Source: Euryarchaeota archaeon UBA602 (GTDB lineage: Archaea > Thermoplasmatota > Poseidoniia > Poseidoniales > Thalassarchaeaceae). Taken from it: a stretch of DNA of 43,208 nt. Both the position numbers and the translations under genes were made by a program. Location of the stretch: the NCBI GenBank assembly GCA_002498455.1, contig DAHO01000027.1:1-43208 (forward strand), given 5' to 3'. The notes beneath the pieces were generated by a model that was not told where the DNA came from, ran no database searches, and worked only from the letters and a program-made list of their open reading frames with translations. Positions 8,125 through 15,667 of this stretch are shown here, piece by piece (the stretch's first letter is position 1; the number at the start of each line of letters is the position of its first letter).

Positions 8125-8473
8125 CACCGCTTTCAGCCTCCGATTGAGCACGCTCGTATTCGATGGCTTTCTGTGACGCAATGACGGCCATATCGGTTGC
8201 TGTTGCACCTTCAAGACCACGTCTGATGATTCTGTTGTTGGCGTCACTAGCGCGGGTAAATGGCTCCCATACGCCACCAGCAAAGGTGTGGTCGCACTTC
8301 TTGCAATGCCAGATACCACTGGCTTGTCGCCTGACCTTCTGATATTGACATACAGGGCAAGTGTAAGAGCGCTTGACCTTGGAAATTGCAGCACCAGCAC
8401 GACGCCGTACACTGACACCATATCGGCTACCAAAACGTGCTGTTGCACCTGTCTTTTGTGTTCTCTTGCTCAT
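8111..8473 (-). CDS. rpl37ae: 50S ribosomal protein eL43 (L37Ae)
   Basis: eL43 is a zinc-ribbon protein of the large subunit, found in archaea and eukaryotes. The 120-residue product has the basic N-terminus MSKRTQKTGATARFGSRYG and four zinc-binding cysteines at 39, 42, 57 and 60. The core ends near residue 90; an acidic, Glu-rich tail of about 30 residues follows, longer than in most archaea. The ATG is preceded by GGAGG with seven-base spacing and overlaps the Rrp42 stop as ATGA. The RNA polymerase subunit P gene, often next in this operon in other archaea, is absent here; pcc1 follows at once. Confidence 0.95.
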   Translation of the reverse strand: MSKRTQKTGATARFGSRYGVSVRRRAGAAISKVKRSYTCPVCQYQKVRRQASGIWHCKKCDHTFAGGVWEPFTRASDANNRIIRRGLEGATATDMAVIASQKAIEYERAQSEAESGDEEE

Positions 8474-9261
8474 TGTGATTCCTCCAATTTGTGAATGATT
8501 TCTCTCAGTTCAGCACACCGAGTTTGAGCGGCATCCATAATCTCGCTGAATTCGTCGGCGGTGAATATTCCTCTTAGACCCTTCTGGAGTGAATGAACAT
8601 GACCTTCATCCCCGAGTGTGATGTGAATACGCTCATCGCCACCCAATTCCTCTCGCTTGGTCGCATCGTACACAAAGCGACCTCCAACCTTCTGGTAGGA
8701 ACACATAATCGGGGTACCTGATACACCCAACTTGTAATCCTCACCAACATCGAATCGCTCTGCTGGAACTGTTGCTGTCCGCAGTGCAGCAATGGCTGCG
8801 AGAGCGAAAGCGTCAAACAAATTACCATCGTCACTGACTGCAAACAAGTCCAGGATGACTTGCCATGCTTTCTCTCCTGGTAAGATACAAAGTTCGTTGG
8901 TGTCGATACAACCGGATTCACGAATGCCTCGATCAACAACACGACCCATCTCGATACTCTCTTCGGATGGAGGGCCCGGTTCCCAGTTGGGACCACATAC
9001 AGGGCGGATTTCCGCACTAGTCATCAGTCCACCTTGAGTAGGCCGGTCTGGGTAAGGTGTCATAATCTGGAACTTAACACCCGCCAAAACGATGGTGTCG
9101 CCCATTCGAACACGGCAAGACCCTTCGGCATTGCCCAAACAATCGATTTCGATTTCGATGTCCCGTCCAGCGAATTTTTCGCGACCATCAAGACGTTCGC
9201 CATCTGCGGCCAATTCAGCCAAACTTTGGCGAAGCAATGCAGGAATAATGGGTACTGACAT
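8470..9261 (-). CDS. rrp42: Exosome complex subunit Rrp42
   Basis: Rrp42 is the non-catalytic RNase PH-fold partner of Rrp41 in the hexameric ring of the archaeal exosome and contributes to RNA binding. The 263-residue product has the expected length and the conserved opening GERLDGRE, the middle stretch RVVDRGIRESGCIDTNELCI and the C-terminal half LFDAFALAAIAALRTA. Its ATG at 9261 shares one base with the Rrp41 stop (TGATG). It is followed by an ATGA overlap with L37Ae. Both signs point to coupled synthesis of ring subunits. Confidence 0.97.
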   Translation of the reverse strand: MSVPIIPALLRQSLAELAADGERLDGREKFAGRDIEIEIDCLGNAEGSCRVRMGDTIVLAGVKFQIMTPYPDRPTQGGLMTSAEIRPVCGPNWEPGPPSEESIEMGRVVDRGIRESGCIDTNELCILPGEKAWQVILDLFAVSDDGNLFDAFALAAIAALRTATVPAERFDVGEDYKLGVSGTPIMCSYQKVGGRFVYDATKREELGGDERIHITLGDEGHVHSLQKGLRGIFTADEFSEIMDAAQTRCAELREIIHKLEESQ

Positions 9262-9983
9262 CAGGATTCACCTCCATATCGCTTTTGCAAGGCTTCAACC
9301 ATGATGGCATGCACCTCATGGGCCGCCTTCATGTTGTAGTCCCAAGCCAACTGAAATTCTTCCATGCTGAGGTCGCCATCCATTTGCAAGAATACCAACT
9401 CATCTGTCATGGGCAGAATTCCCATTGGCAAGTCAGCCTCACCATAGTTGTCCTCGGGCTTATTCAAATCCATCAAAACAATTCCATTGCACTTACCTGC
9501 AGCCACGCTAACGACCATGTCAGACATCGGAATGCCTGCATCGGCTAGAGCAACACTTGCTGCGGTAATTCCGCAGCATCGAGTTCCTGCCTCAGCACAG
9601 ATGATCTCAATCTCAACACGGATTTTACTCCGTGGATACAGTTCCAAGTCGACGACACTTTCCAGTGCATCTCTGGTCACCTTACTGATTTCTCGGCTAC
9701 GACGATTGAATCCGGGTCGAATTCGATCGGATGTACTGAAAGGCGCCATATTGTAACGAACATCCAAGATCGCTCGATCTTGGCGTTGAATCTTTCTAGG
9801 ATGAGCCTCCATTGGCCCATAAACAGCAGCAATTGCTTCGTTCTTACCCCACTTGATGTAAGCGCTTCCGTCTGCGACGGGAACCACACCACATTCAATT
9901 TCAACGGGGCGCATCTCATCGGCTTTACGGCCATCCTCGCGGATGCCATTTTCGTCCATGCATTGGTAATCTCCATATCCCAT
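9261..9983 (-). CDS. rrp41: Exosome complex catalytic subunit Rrp41
   Basis: Rrp41 carries the phosphorolytic 3'-5' exoribonuclease and tailing activity of the archaeal exosome. The 240-residue product contains the RNase PH core: REDGRKADEMRP at the start, RRSREISKVTRDALE (RNA-binding arginines) near residue 94, and DLNKPEDNYGEADLP with D178 and D184, which align with the two catalytic aspartates of the family. The active site therefore looks intact. The ATG at 9983 follows AGGAAGTGA. Genes rrp4, rrp41 and rrp42 are consecutive, as in most archaea. Confidence 0.98.
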   Translation of the reverse strand: MGYGDYQCMDENGIREDGRKADEMRPVEIECGVVPVADGSAYIKWGKNEAIAAVYGPMEAHPRKIQRQDRAILDVRYNMAPFSTSDRIRPGFNRRSREISKVTRDALESVVDLELYPRSKIRVEIEIICAEAGTRCCGITAASVALADAGIPMSDMVVSVAAGKCNGIVLMDLNKPEDNYGEADLPMGILPMTDELVFLQMDGDLSMEEFQLAWDYNMKAAHEVHAIMVEALQKRYGGES

Positions 9984-10005
9984 AATTTCACTTCCTAACT
10001 CTCAC

Positions 10006-10695
10006 TCACTCATTCACCAACGCATCAATACGCTCTTTCAGACCAGGTAAATGTGCGGTCTCTCGAATCACTTCAAGAGCGGCACGAATCGATCGCATGC
10101 CATGATGCTCTCCATCCAACCAAATACGACCATTCTGTCCAATGACCATTCTAGATTGACCCAGACTTTTCAGAGACTGGAGCATTGCTCCACCCTTTCC
10201 AATGACTTGAGGAATAATGTGTGGAGGAATCTCCTCCAGGAGACCTGATTTGAGTTTTCGCAGCCCCATGCCTTTCATGGTGGCCACTGCAGAGTGTGTC
10301 TCATCGACTTCTTGAACTCGACAAATCACAGCATCGCCGACATCCAAGTGCTCGCGAACTGCCCCGAATTCAACCTTCCAAGGAGCGAGACTCATTGGGA
10401 GGATGGCATTGAAAGAAGCACCGATATCCAAGAACCAGATGTTGTTTGTCATGCCTTCCACGTAACCAACCACAAGGTCACCGGCTCTCGGCACATATCG
10501 GCTGCTCAGTGGGTCGACACTGATTGTCTTTCCATCTTCTCTCAGGGTTCCCATGCGCATGGCTACTAGTTCACCGTTTAGTCGACGGATTCCATGGCCC
10601 GCTTCGACGCCATCGTGCGCGCCGATGCGCTCGCCCGGATGGACGAGCCGCACAGCACCCGAGTCATGCTCGGTGGGGGTGCTGTCTTCACTCAT
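10006..10695 (-). CDS. rrp4: Exosome RNA-binding cap subunit Rrp4
   Basis: Rrp4 sits on top of the Rrp41/Rrp42 ring and guides RNA into the channel. The 229-residue product shows the three parts in order: an N-terminal beta domain, an S1 domain around residues 65-135 (GDLVVGYVEGMTNNIWFLDIG) and a KH domain with the motif IGKGG near residue 165. The first 20 residues are acidic and variable. ATG at 10695; a 75-base gap with a hairpin separates it from SBDS, the only sizeable gap inside the superoperon, so it may have its own promoter or processing site. Confidence 0.96.
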   Translation of the reverse strand: MSEDSTPTEHDSGAVRLVHPGERIGAHDGVEAGHGIRRLNGELVAMRMGTLREDGKTISVDPLSSRYVPRAGDLVVGYVEGMTNNIWFLDIGASFNAILPMSLAPWKVEFGAVREHLDVGDAVICRVQEVDETHSAVATMKGMGLRKLKSGLLEEIPPHIIPQVIGKGGAMLQSLKSLGQSRMVIGQNGRIWLDGEHHGMRSIRAALEVIRETAHLPGLKERIDALVNE

Positions 10696-10744
10696 ATCGT
10701 ATTCACTCCGGCCCGCCGACCAAACTCCCCTCTTTAACGCTGCC

Positions 10745-10759
10745 CACCCCGTAGGGGTG
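10745..10759 (-). promoter_or_regulatory. Hairpin with CCCGTAGGG core between SBDS and rrp4
   Basis: CACCCC-GTA-GGGGTG is a perfect six-base-pair inverted repeat with a three-base loop in the gap after SBDS. On the transcribed (minus) strand the loop reads TAC. No T-run follows, so it is not a standard intrinsic terminator. The same nine-base core recurs in two other minus-strand intergenic sites at 32597 and 39722. RNA processing, stability or termination are all possible. Confidence 0.5.
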
Positions 10760-10771
10760 TACCATTTGGCG

Positions 10772-11473
10772 TTAATTCAATTCTTTAACCTCGGTATTTG
10801 GGTCTCTTTTTGCGACCTTGGAAAGGTACTCCCCCTTCATTCCAGCCGGGATCTCAACCACGAAAGCCCAGTCACCATTATCCAACCACTGCTCTTTGAT
10901 AACATCGTTTCGAACTTCGCGATGGACCGAACCGTACGCTGAACCTGAGACACGAAACGCTAATTTTGTGGTTTCAAATGAAAGGGGGATGACCGGACGC
11001 AGAACCTTGACCGCATCTTTGATCTGTCTGGTAACGGAAAGAAACGGGTCTGGGTTCCATCGAAGTTCGTCGAGAGCGAGCTCAATTCGCGTTACAGGAT
11101 GCGGAGCTTTGCTGCGGGGATCAATCGCAGTCCTCGATATCTCAGTGATGATTTGTTGACGTTTATCTGCAATCATTTGACGACGTTGAGTTGTAGTCAA
11201 TTGGATTGATCCTTCGATTAGGATTGCACGAACACAGTCGGGCAATCCTGTGGTCCCAAATGTTGAGAGGATTTTTTCCTCCGTGGGCCGTTCCCCTCCT
11301 CTTGCATCGTGCCAAATCTCATCGGTGGCCAGAAGGTCATCTAAATCGACACTTTCTGGGTCAGTTTTGAACTGCTCAACAAGTTCTGGATCAACCAAAA
11401 TCTCGTATCGCTTGCCGCCTTTCTCTAAACGAGCAACGACAGCGTCATCCAGACTAACCATGGTCAACCTCAT
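10772..11473 (-). CDS. SBDS/SDO1 ribosome maturation protein
   Basis: SBDS-family proteins help release the anti-association factor from the 60S subunit in eukaryotes and are linked with ribosome maturation in archaea. The 233-residue product has the three SBDS domains: the N-terminal FYSH domain (KRYEILVDPELVEQFK), the central helical part with HPVTRIELALDELRW, and a C-terminal ferredoxin-like domain with AYGSVHREVRN. The ATG at 11473 overlaps the psmA stop as ATGA; a second ATG at 11461 would remove four residues. It is second gene in the exosome superoperon, its usual place. Confidence 0.95.
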   Translation of the reverse strand: MRLTMVSLDDAVVARLEKGGKRYEILVDPELVEQFKTDPESVDLDDLLATDEIWHDARGGERPTEEKILSTFGTTGLPDCVRAILIEGSIQLTTTQRRQMIADKRQQIITEISRTAIDPRSKAPHPVTRIELALDELRWNPDPFLSVTRQIKDAVKVLRPVIPLSFETTKLAFRVSGSAYGSVHREVRNDVIKEQWLDNGDWAFVVEIPAGMKGEYLSKVAKRDPNTEVKELN

Positions 11474-12195
11474 TCATCATATGCGGGCTTCAATTTGTCA
11501 ATGTGAGCCACCGTTTCCTCGCGACTGAGCACACGATAACCGAAGGCATCGACGACTGCAATCTCAACAGCCTCTTTGTTGAGTTTGGCTTCAATGGATT
11601 CACGCAGTGCCTCAAGACCCATTTTGATTCCTGCATTGAGGGTCATGTTGGGCTTCCAGTTGTTCTCAAAGTAATCAATGACTGCACTTCGGCCTCGGCC
11701 AATGGCCCCAGCATGATAGGACTGGTATGCACCTGAAGGGTCCGTCTCATAGAGATGAAGGCCATTGTCATCGACTCCTGCAATCAACAATGCAGTACCG
11801 AACGGACGTGAGCCGCCGTATTGGGTGAAGGATTGCTTGAAGTCACAAATCCGCTTGGCCAGAGAGTCGACTGGAATCATATCGCTGTATGTGATTCGGT
11901 TGATTTGGCACTGTACTCGGGCTCGATCGACCAACTGACGCGCGTCTGCGACGAGGCCAGAGGTTGCGAATCCGATATGATCATCGATTTTGTAGACTTT
12001 CTCAATTGATTCAGGAATAATCAATCGACTTGAAATTCGCTTATCGACAACCAAGATGACGCCATCGCGAAATTTCAGACCTGCCGTGGTGGTTCCACGC
12101 TTTACCGACTCTCTCGCGTACTCAACCTGAAACAATCGACCATCTGGACTGAATGTTGTAATCCCGTGATCGTACCCTCTACCACTTGGCTGCAT
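11470..12195 (-). CDS. psmA: Proteasome alpha subunit
   Basis: The alpha subunit forms the outer rings of the 20S proteasome and gates access to the proteolytic chamber. The 241-residue product has the alpha N-terminal signature GYDHGITTFSPDGRLFQVEYA, and no N-terminal catalytic threonine. The conserved lysine and GAIGRG regions follow. The ATG at 12195 is preceded by GAGGG with five-base spacing. It heads the minus-strand superoperon and is divergent from the diphthamide ligase gene. Linkage of psmA to SBDS and the exosome genes is conserved widely in archaea. The beta subunit is not in the window. Confidence 0.98.
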   Translation of the reverse strand: MQPSGRGYDHGITTFSPDGRLFQVEYARESVKRGTTTAGLKFRDGVILVVDKRISSRLIIPESIEKVYKIDDHIGFATSGLVADARQLVDRARVQCQINRITYSDMIPVDSLAKRICDFKQSFTQYGGSRPFGTALLIAGVDDNGLHLYETDPSGAYQSYHAGAIGRGRSAVIDYFENNWKPNMTLNAGIKMGLEALRESIEAKLNKEAVEIAVVDAFGYRVLSREETVAHIDKLKPAYDE

Positions 12196-12261
12196 ATTAT
12201 CCCTCTTTGCTACCTCAAAGACCCCTAAGAACCTTGTCGGCTAATTGGTGCGCTACATTGG

Positions 12262-12275
12262 GGGTTCTTCAACCC
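12262..12275. repeat. Hairpin in the psmA/dph6 divergent gap
   Basis: GGGTT-CTTC-AACCC is a perfect five-base-pair inverted repeat with a four-base loop. A longer pair, AAGAACC at 12227-12233 and GGTTCTT at 12263-12269, competes with it. Both lie between psmA (minus) and the diphthamide ligase (plus). An operator or leader structure is possible; no clear TATA box could be assigned for either gene. Confidence 0.3.
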
Positions 12276-12317
12276 AAGGTACGGCGAGTCTATTGACCTG
12301 TGAGCTTTACGAGAGGT

Positions 12318-13097
12318 ATGCGCGTCTTGGTTTTGTGCTCAGGCGGCAAAGACTCGTCCTATGCTACATGGTGGTCAATGATGCGTGGATGGGAAGTGAT
12401 GGGAATCGCAACAGTTCGTATCACAGATTCGGATTCATTGATGTTTCAGGTTCCATCGACAGCTCTAGCCGGGTTGCAAGCCGCCAGTGCGGGAATTCCC
12501 TGGTTACCAATCCCGATTAATGGCGATGAAGACACTGAAATGCAATTGCTTGAGCAAGCTCTAGAACCGGTGGTGAAGGGAAGTCGAAAAAAGCGCTCGG
12601 GGATTTGGTCAGCAGATGAATTGGATTCTGCGCAATGGCCAGAAAACTGGCCCTGGCCTGAGCGGTTAACTCGATTACGTCCTAATGAACCGATTGATGG
12701 ATTGGTTGTTGGTGCACTCAGGAGTGACTACCAAAAGACGCGGATTGAGCGGATGTGCCATCGATTAGGCATCAAGTCGTTCTGCCCACTATGGCATCAT
12801 GACTGTATCTCACACATGCATGATTTGGTTAATCACAATCACAAGATTATGATGACTTCAGTCACATCCGATGGTTTGGGTGAAGAATGGCTCGGGCGGA
12901 TTTTAGATCAAGATAACCTCCTGGAACTTGAACAACTGTCAAAGAAATATCGATTCAACATCGATGGTGAGGGTGGAGAATTTGAAACGGCGGTGTTAGA
13001 TGCACCGTGGATGAATAGACGAATTCAAACCCAGCAAACACCTCATTGGACCGGCCGTCGCGGATGGCTAGATATTTGGGCTGCGGAATTGGTGTGA
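12318..13097 (+). CDS. dph6: Diphthine-ammonia ligase (Dph6 type)
   Basis: Dph6 performs the last, ATP-dependent amidation of diphthine to diphthamide on the EF-2 histidine. The 259-residue product starts MRVLVLCSGGKDSS with the PP-loop SGGKDS at residues 8-13, which binds ATP, and contains EGGEFET near the end, a hallmark of this family. A GTG at 12300 would extend it by six residues; I prefer the ATG at 12318, preceded by GAGAGGT. It lies divergently from psmA and upstream of purB. The substrate protein aEF-2 is encoded in the same window. Confidence 0.93.
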   Translation: MRVLVLCSGGKDSSYATWWSMMRGWEVMGIATVRITDSDSLMFQVPSTALAGLQAASAGIPWLPIPINGDEDTEMQLLEQALEPVVKGSRKKRSGIWSADELDSAQWPENWPWPERLTRLRPNEPIDGLVVGALRSDYQKTRIERMCHRLGIKSFCPLWHHDCISHMHDLVNHNHKIMMTSVTSDGLGEEWLGRILDQDNLLELEQLSKKYRFNIDGEGGEFETAVLDAPWMNRRIQTQQTPHWTGRRGWLDIWAAELV

Positions 13098-13162
13098 GGA
13101 TTAAGGGAGGTATTGCGGCACACTCAAAACCAAACCGCATTGCCCCTCAAACAGGTGCTATC

Positions 13163-14518
13163 ATGCCCGTAAGTCCACTTGATTATCGATATGGAAGAGA
13201 CGCCATTAAAGCAATTTGGAGTCAAGATGGACGTCATGCACGACAATTGGAAGTTGAACGAGCATTGATTTGGGCACACAACCAACTTGGGCGTGTTTCA
13301 GATGAACACTATGCAACCGTTGCGTCAATCTCAAACCCTGAAACTGTAACGGCAGAAAGGGTCGATGAAATTGAGAGGGAAACTCGTCACGACATCATGG
13401 CTTTGACCAAGGCCATGGCTGAAGCGGCAGGGGAAGCTGGATGGTGCATTCACTTGGGTGCCACGAGCAACGATATTGTCGATACTGCTGTTGGTCTACA
13501 GATTAAGGATAGTGTGCAGATACACCGAGAAATATTGGTGACTCTGATTGGTACACTAGCAGAACTCGCTGAGCGCGAGAGAGATACTGTCATGCTCGGA
13601 CGCACGCATGGTCAAGCAGCCGTTCCAATCACATTTGGTTTGAAAATTGCTGTATTCTTGGATGAATTCCGCAGGCATTTGGTCCGCCTTGATGAGATTC
13701 GTGACAGGATTTGTGTCGGGAAGTTCCTCGGTGCGGTTGGAACCGGTGCTGCTCAAGGTGAAAATGCTCGTGAGTTGCAGCGACTCATCCTAACGCACCT
13801 CGAATTAAGTGTGCCAACGGTGACGACACAAGTGGTGGGTCGAGACCGCTACATTGAATGGGTGTCATGGATGGCCAATGTAGCCACGAGTGTGGAGAAA
13901 TTATTGCAGGAAATTCGTAACTTACAACGCAGCGAAATTGCTGAAGTCGGTGAATGGTTCGATACCGAGAAACAAGTGGGCAGCAGTACCATGGCACATA
14001 AACGCAATCCTATTACAGCAGAAAATGCCTGTGGATTGGCGCGAATCGTTCGCTCATTTATTGTGCCTTCATACGAAAACGCGCTTCTTTGGCATGAGCG
14101 TGATTTGGCGAATAGTAGTGCTGAGCGATTTACCCTGTCCCATGCAGCCATCTTATTGGATGATGTAATGGCAAAATGCGATCGAGTCATGGCCAAATGT
14201 GTAGTCGATACCAAGAACATGTTAGCCAATATTGAGCGTCAAAACGGATTGGTCATGGCAGAAAAAGTGATGATTGAGTTGGTCGATGGAGGCATTCCCA
14301 GAGACGAAGCGCACGAAATCTTGCGTACCGCGAGTATGAACTGCATTTCTCAGGGCATTCATCTTCGAGAAATTTGCGTTAATCTTGAGGACATTACTAG
14401 TCGCTTCACCGTCGAACAAATCGAAGCGATGTTCAATCCCGCGAACCATATTGGAGTCTCGGGAGAATTGGTCGATGAAGCGGTTGCTTTGGCGCGTTCA
14501 GCGATCGCATCGGATTAA
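13163..14518 (+). CDS. purB: Adenylosuccinate lyase
   Basis: PurB catalyses two fumarate-releasing steps: SAICAR to AICAR in purine synthesis and adenylosuccinate to AMP. The 451-residue product has the superfamily signature SSTMAHKRNP at residues 274-283 with the flexible catalytic serine loop, the TSND stretch at 101-104 and RTHGQ at 147-151 containing a catalytic histidine. The chosen ATG follows AGGTG; longer readings overlap dph6. The stop TAA is shared base for base with the stop of the facing small membrane protein gene (TTAA on both strands). Confidence 0.97.
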   Translation: MPVSPLDYRYGRDAIKAIWSQDGRHARQLEVERALIWAHNQLGRVSDEHYATVASISNPETVTAERVDEIERETRHDIMALTKAMAEAAGEAGWCIHLGATSNDIVDTAVGLQIKDSVQIHREILVTLIGTLAELAERERDTVMLGRTHGQAAVPITFGLKIAVFLDEFRRHLVRLDEIRDRICVGKFLGAVGTGAAQGENARELQRLILTHLELSVPTVTTQVVGRDRYIEWVSWMANVATSVEKLLQEIRNLQRSEIAEVGEWFDTEKQVGSSTMAHKRNPITAENACGLARIVRSFIVPSYENALLWHERDLANSSAERFTLSHAAILLDDVMAKCDRVMAKCVVDTKNMLANIERQNGLVMAEKVMIELVDGGIPRDEAHEILRTASMNCISQGIHLREICVNLEDITSRFTVEQIEAMFNPANHIGVSGELVDEAVALARSAIASD

Positions 14519-14769
14519 GCCGAAGCCAGCAAAAATAGGATGCCGCCTGTGATGGCTGCAAATCCAAACAGCATTACAATCATGGCATGCGGCCCAAATT
14601 GGTTGGTATCCAAAAATGCAACACGAAAGATACCGCCACTATTCGTCATACCCGAAATTAATCCAACCTCATCGGGTTGCTCATCGAAGTATGGCAAATC
14701 TCGACGTGGAATACGCTCCAAGTTGTCGAGGTTGAACTCACCCTCATCGGAGGACTTACCCTTGGCCAT
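14515..14769 (-). CDS. Small protein with C-terminal membrane segment
   Basis: An 84-residue protein not recognised from any family. Residues 1-60 are hydrophilic and acidic; residues 62-82 (MIVMLFGFAAITGGILFLLA) form one membrane helix at the extreme C-terminus, as in tail-anchored proteins. The start is uncertain: ATG at 14769 lacks a Shine-Dalgarno site and a GCAAG/CTTGC hairpin abuts it, while ATG at 14790 or GTG at 14814 would extend it by 7 or 15 residues. It faces purB with a four-base overlap. Its divergent neighbour encodes a P-loop-like protein. Confidence 0.65.
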   Translation of the reverse strand: MAKGKSSDEGEFNLDNLERIPRRDLPYFDEQPDEVGLISGMTNSGGIFRVAFLDTNQFGPHAMIVMLFGFAAITGGILFLLASA

Positions 14770-14783
14770 GCAAGCCGACTTGC
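14770..14783 (-). repeat. Hairpin directly before a start codon
   Basis: GCAAG-CCGA-CTTGC (loop TCGG on the minus strand) ends exactly where the ATG at 14769 begins. If 14769 is the true start, the hairpin would sit against the start codon and could hinder initiation. If the start is at 14790 or 14814, it is simply coding sequence. Confidence 0.3.
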
Positions 14784-14845
14784 AGTCCATCGTATATCGC
14801 TTGTGTCGCCACACTCCTCAATAACCTCGGTCCAGACGCAAGATC

Positions 14846-15412
14846 ATGCTGCCTATCATCACCGGTGGGGTCCACCTCGCTGTCGAGGGAGGTTGTGGTG
14901 GAACAACCGTTGGTTTACAAATGGCTAGAGAAGTGCTTCGTGACAACAAACATGTGGTATGGATTTGCCAGGAAATGCCTGATGGAGATCGGTTTGGTCA
15001 GTTGTTTGCAGAAATCAGCCCCGCTGCGGTTTCGAAAATGCATCTTATTGCTGTGGGGGAGCAAACGGAACAAGGTGTCCAATCTGCGACCGCCCTGCTA
15101 CGGGTTTTGAATAATATCGCACTGGTTGTAGTTGATGATTGGACTGACAAAACAGGGAGACCCAAGTCAACTGTACAGAAGTCGATGCTGAGTTTGTTCA
15201 AGGAAACGTCAAAACGTAATGTCCCGCTCTTGGCAATTTCATCTGCATATGAGGATGCTAACGCAGGCGGTTGGAAGGCACGAAAGTTAGAGTTGGATGA
15301 AACCTGGTTTCTCCATCGCAGTCAACTCGAGCCAATGCGTAGAGAATTGCACACGCTGGATGCTAAAATTGAATTCGTGTTAGGGGACGGCGGATTCACT
15401 CTTCGTAACTGA
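14846..15412 (+). CDS. RecA-superfamily-like protein with degenerate P-loop
   Basis: A 188-residue soluble protein with the outline of a RecA/RadB/KaiC-type fold. The glycine-rich loop GGCGGTTVGLQMAREVL at residues 15-31 stands where Walker A should be but lacks the lysine, and NIALVVVDDWTD near residue 92 resembles Walker B. Strand and helix order fits RecA domains. Without the lysine, ATP hydrolysis is doubtful; it may bind nucleotide weakly or act as a partner protein. No Shine-Dalgarno site is seen before ATG 14846. It lies between two small membrane-protein genes on the other strand and overlaps one of them by 17 bases. Confidence 0.7.
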   Translation: MLPIITGGVHLAVEGGCGGTTVGLQMAREVLRDNKHVVWICQEMPDGDRFGQLFAEISPAAVSKMHLIAVGEQTEQGVQSATALLRVLNNIALVVVDDWTDKTGRPKSTVQKSMLSLFKETSKRNVPLLAISSAYEDANAGGWKARKLELDETWFLHRSQLEPMRRELHTLDAKIEFVLGDGGFTLRN

Positions 15413-15650
15413 GACCTTGTGATTCTGCAGCCTTTTCCAGCAAGTCTTGCATTTGATCCAGTGCATCATCATCCGGTTCATCAAACTTTGAAGGGTCGAT
15501 TGCACCGCCACTTAGCTCGTCTTGGCCGGCGATTGCGGGTTCATCCTGAATAAGCGCAAGGTTTCGATTGCGTAGGCGCCAGATGAAGAAAATCAATCCA
15601 AGCGTAATTACAATCATCGCGATTGTACCCAGTTCAGTCGTATCGGCCAT
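15396..15650 (-). CDS. Small protein with N-terminal membrane anchor
   Basis: An 84-residue protein of unknown function. Residues 8-25 (GTIAMIVITLGLIFFIWRL) make one membrane helix followed by a basic stop-transfer cluster; the remaining 55 residues are acidic and hydrophilic and would face the cytoplasm. An alternative start at 15674 overlaps the TiaS stop by seven bases. It is the last gene of the minus-strand run gmhA-like, gmhB-like, tiaS, and overlaps the facing P-loop-like gene by 17 bases. Confidence 0.7.
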   Translation of the reverse strand: MADTTELGTIAMIVITLGLIFFIWRLRNRNLALIQDEPAIAGQDELSGGAIDPSKFDEPDDDALDQMQDLLEKAAESQGLSYEE

Positions 15651-15667
15651 AAACTTACGATTACCAC

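Noticed and set aside
7897..8448. 183-residue minus-strand reading running through rpl37ae into pcc1
   Set aside because: The first part is an out-of-frame reading of L37Ae. Only the last 75 residues look like a real protein.
8574..9017. Long overlapping reading inside rrp42 (and similar ones inside rrp41, the helicase and the OPT gene)
   Set aside because: These are out-of-frame or antisense shadows of strong genes with no family features.
12300..12317. GTG start for the diphthamide ligase
   Set aside because: ATG 12318 is preceded by GAGAGGT and places the PP-loop at the usual distance from the N-terminus.
13046..13162. N-terminal extension of PurB into dph6
   Set aside because: The extra 39 residues overlap dph6 out of frame; ATG 13163 matches family starts and follows AGGTG.
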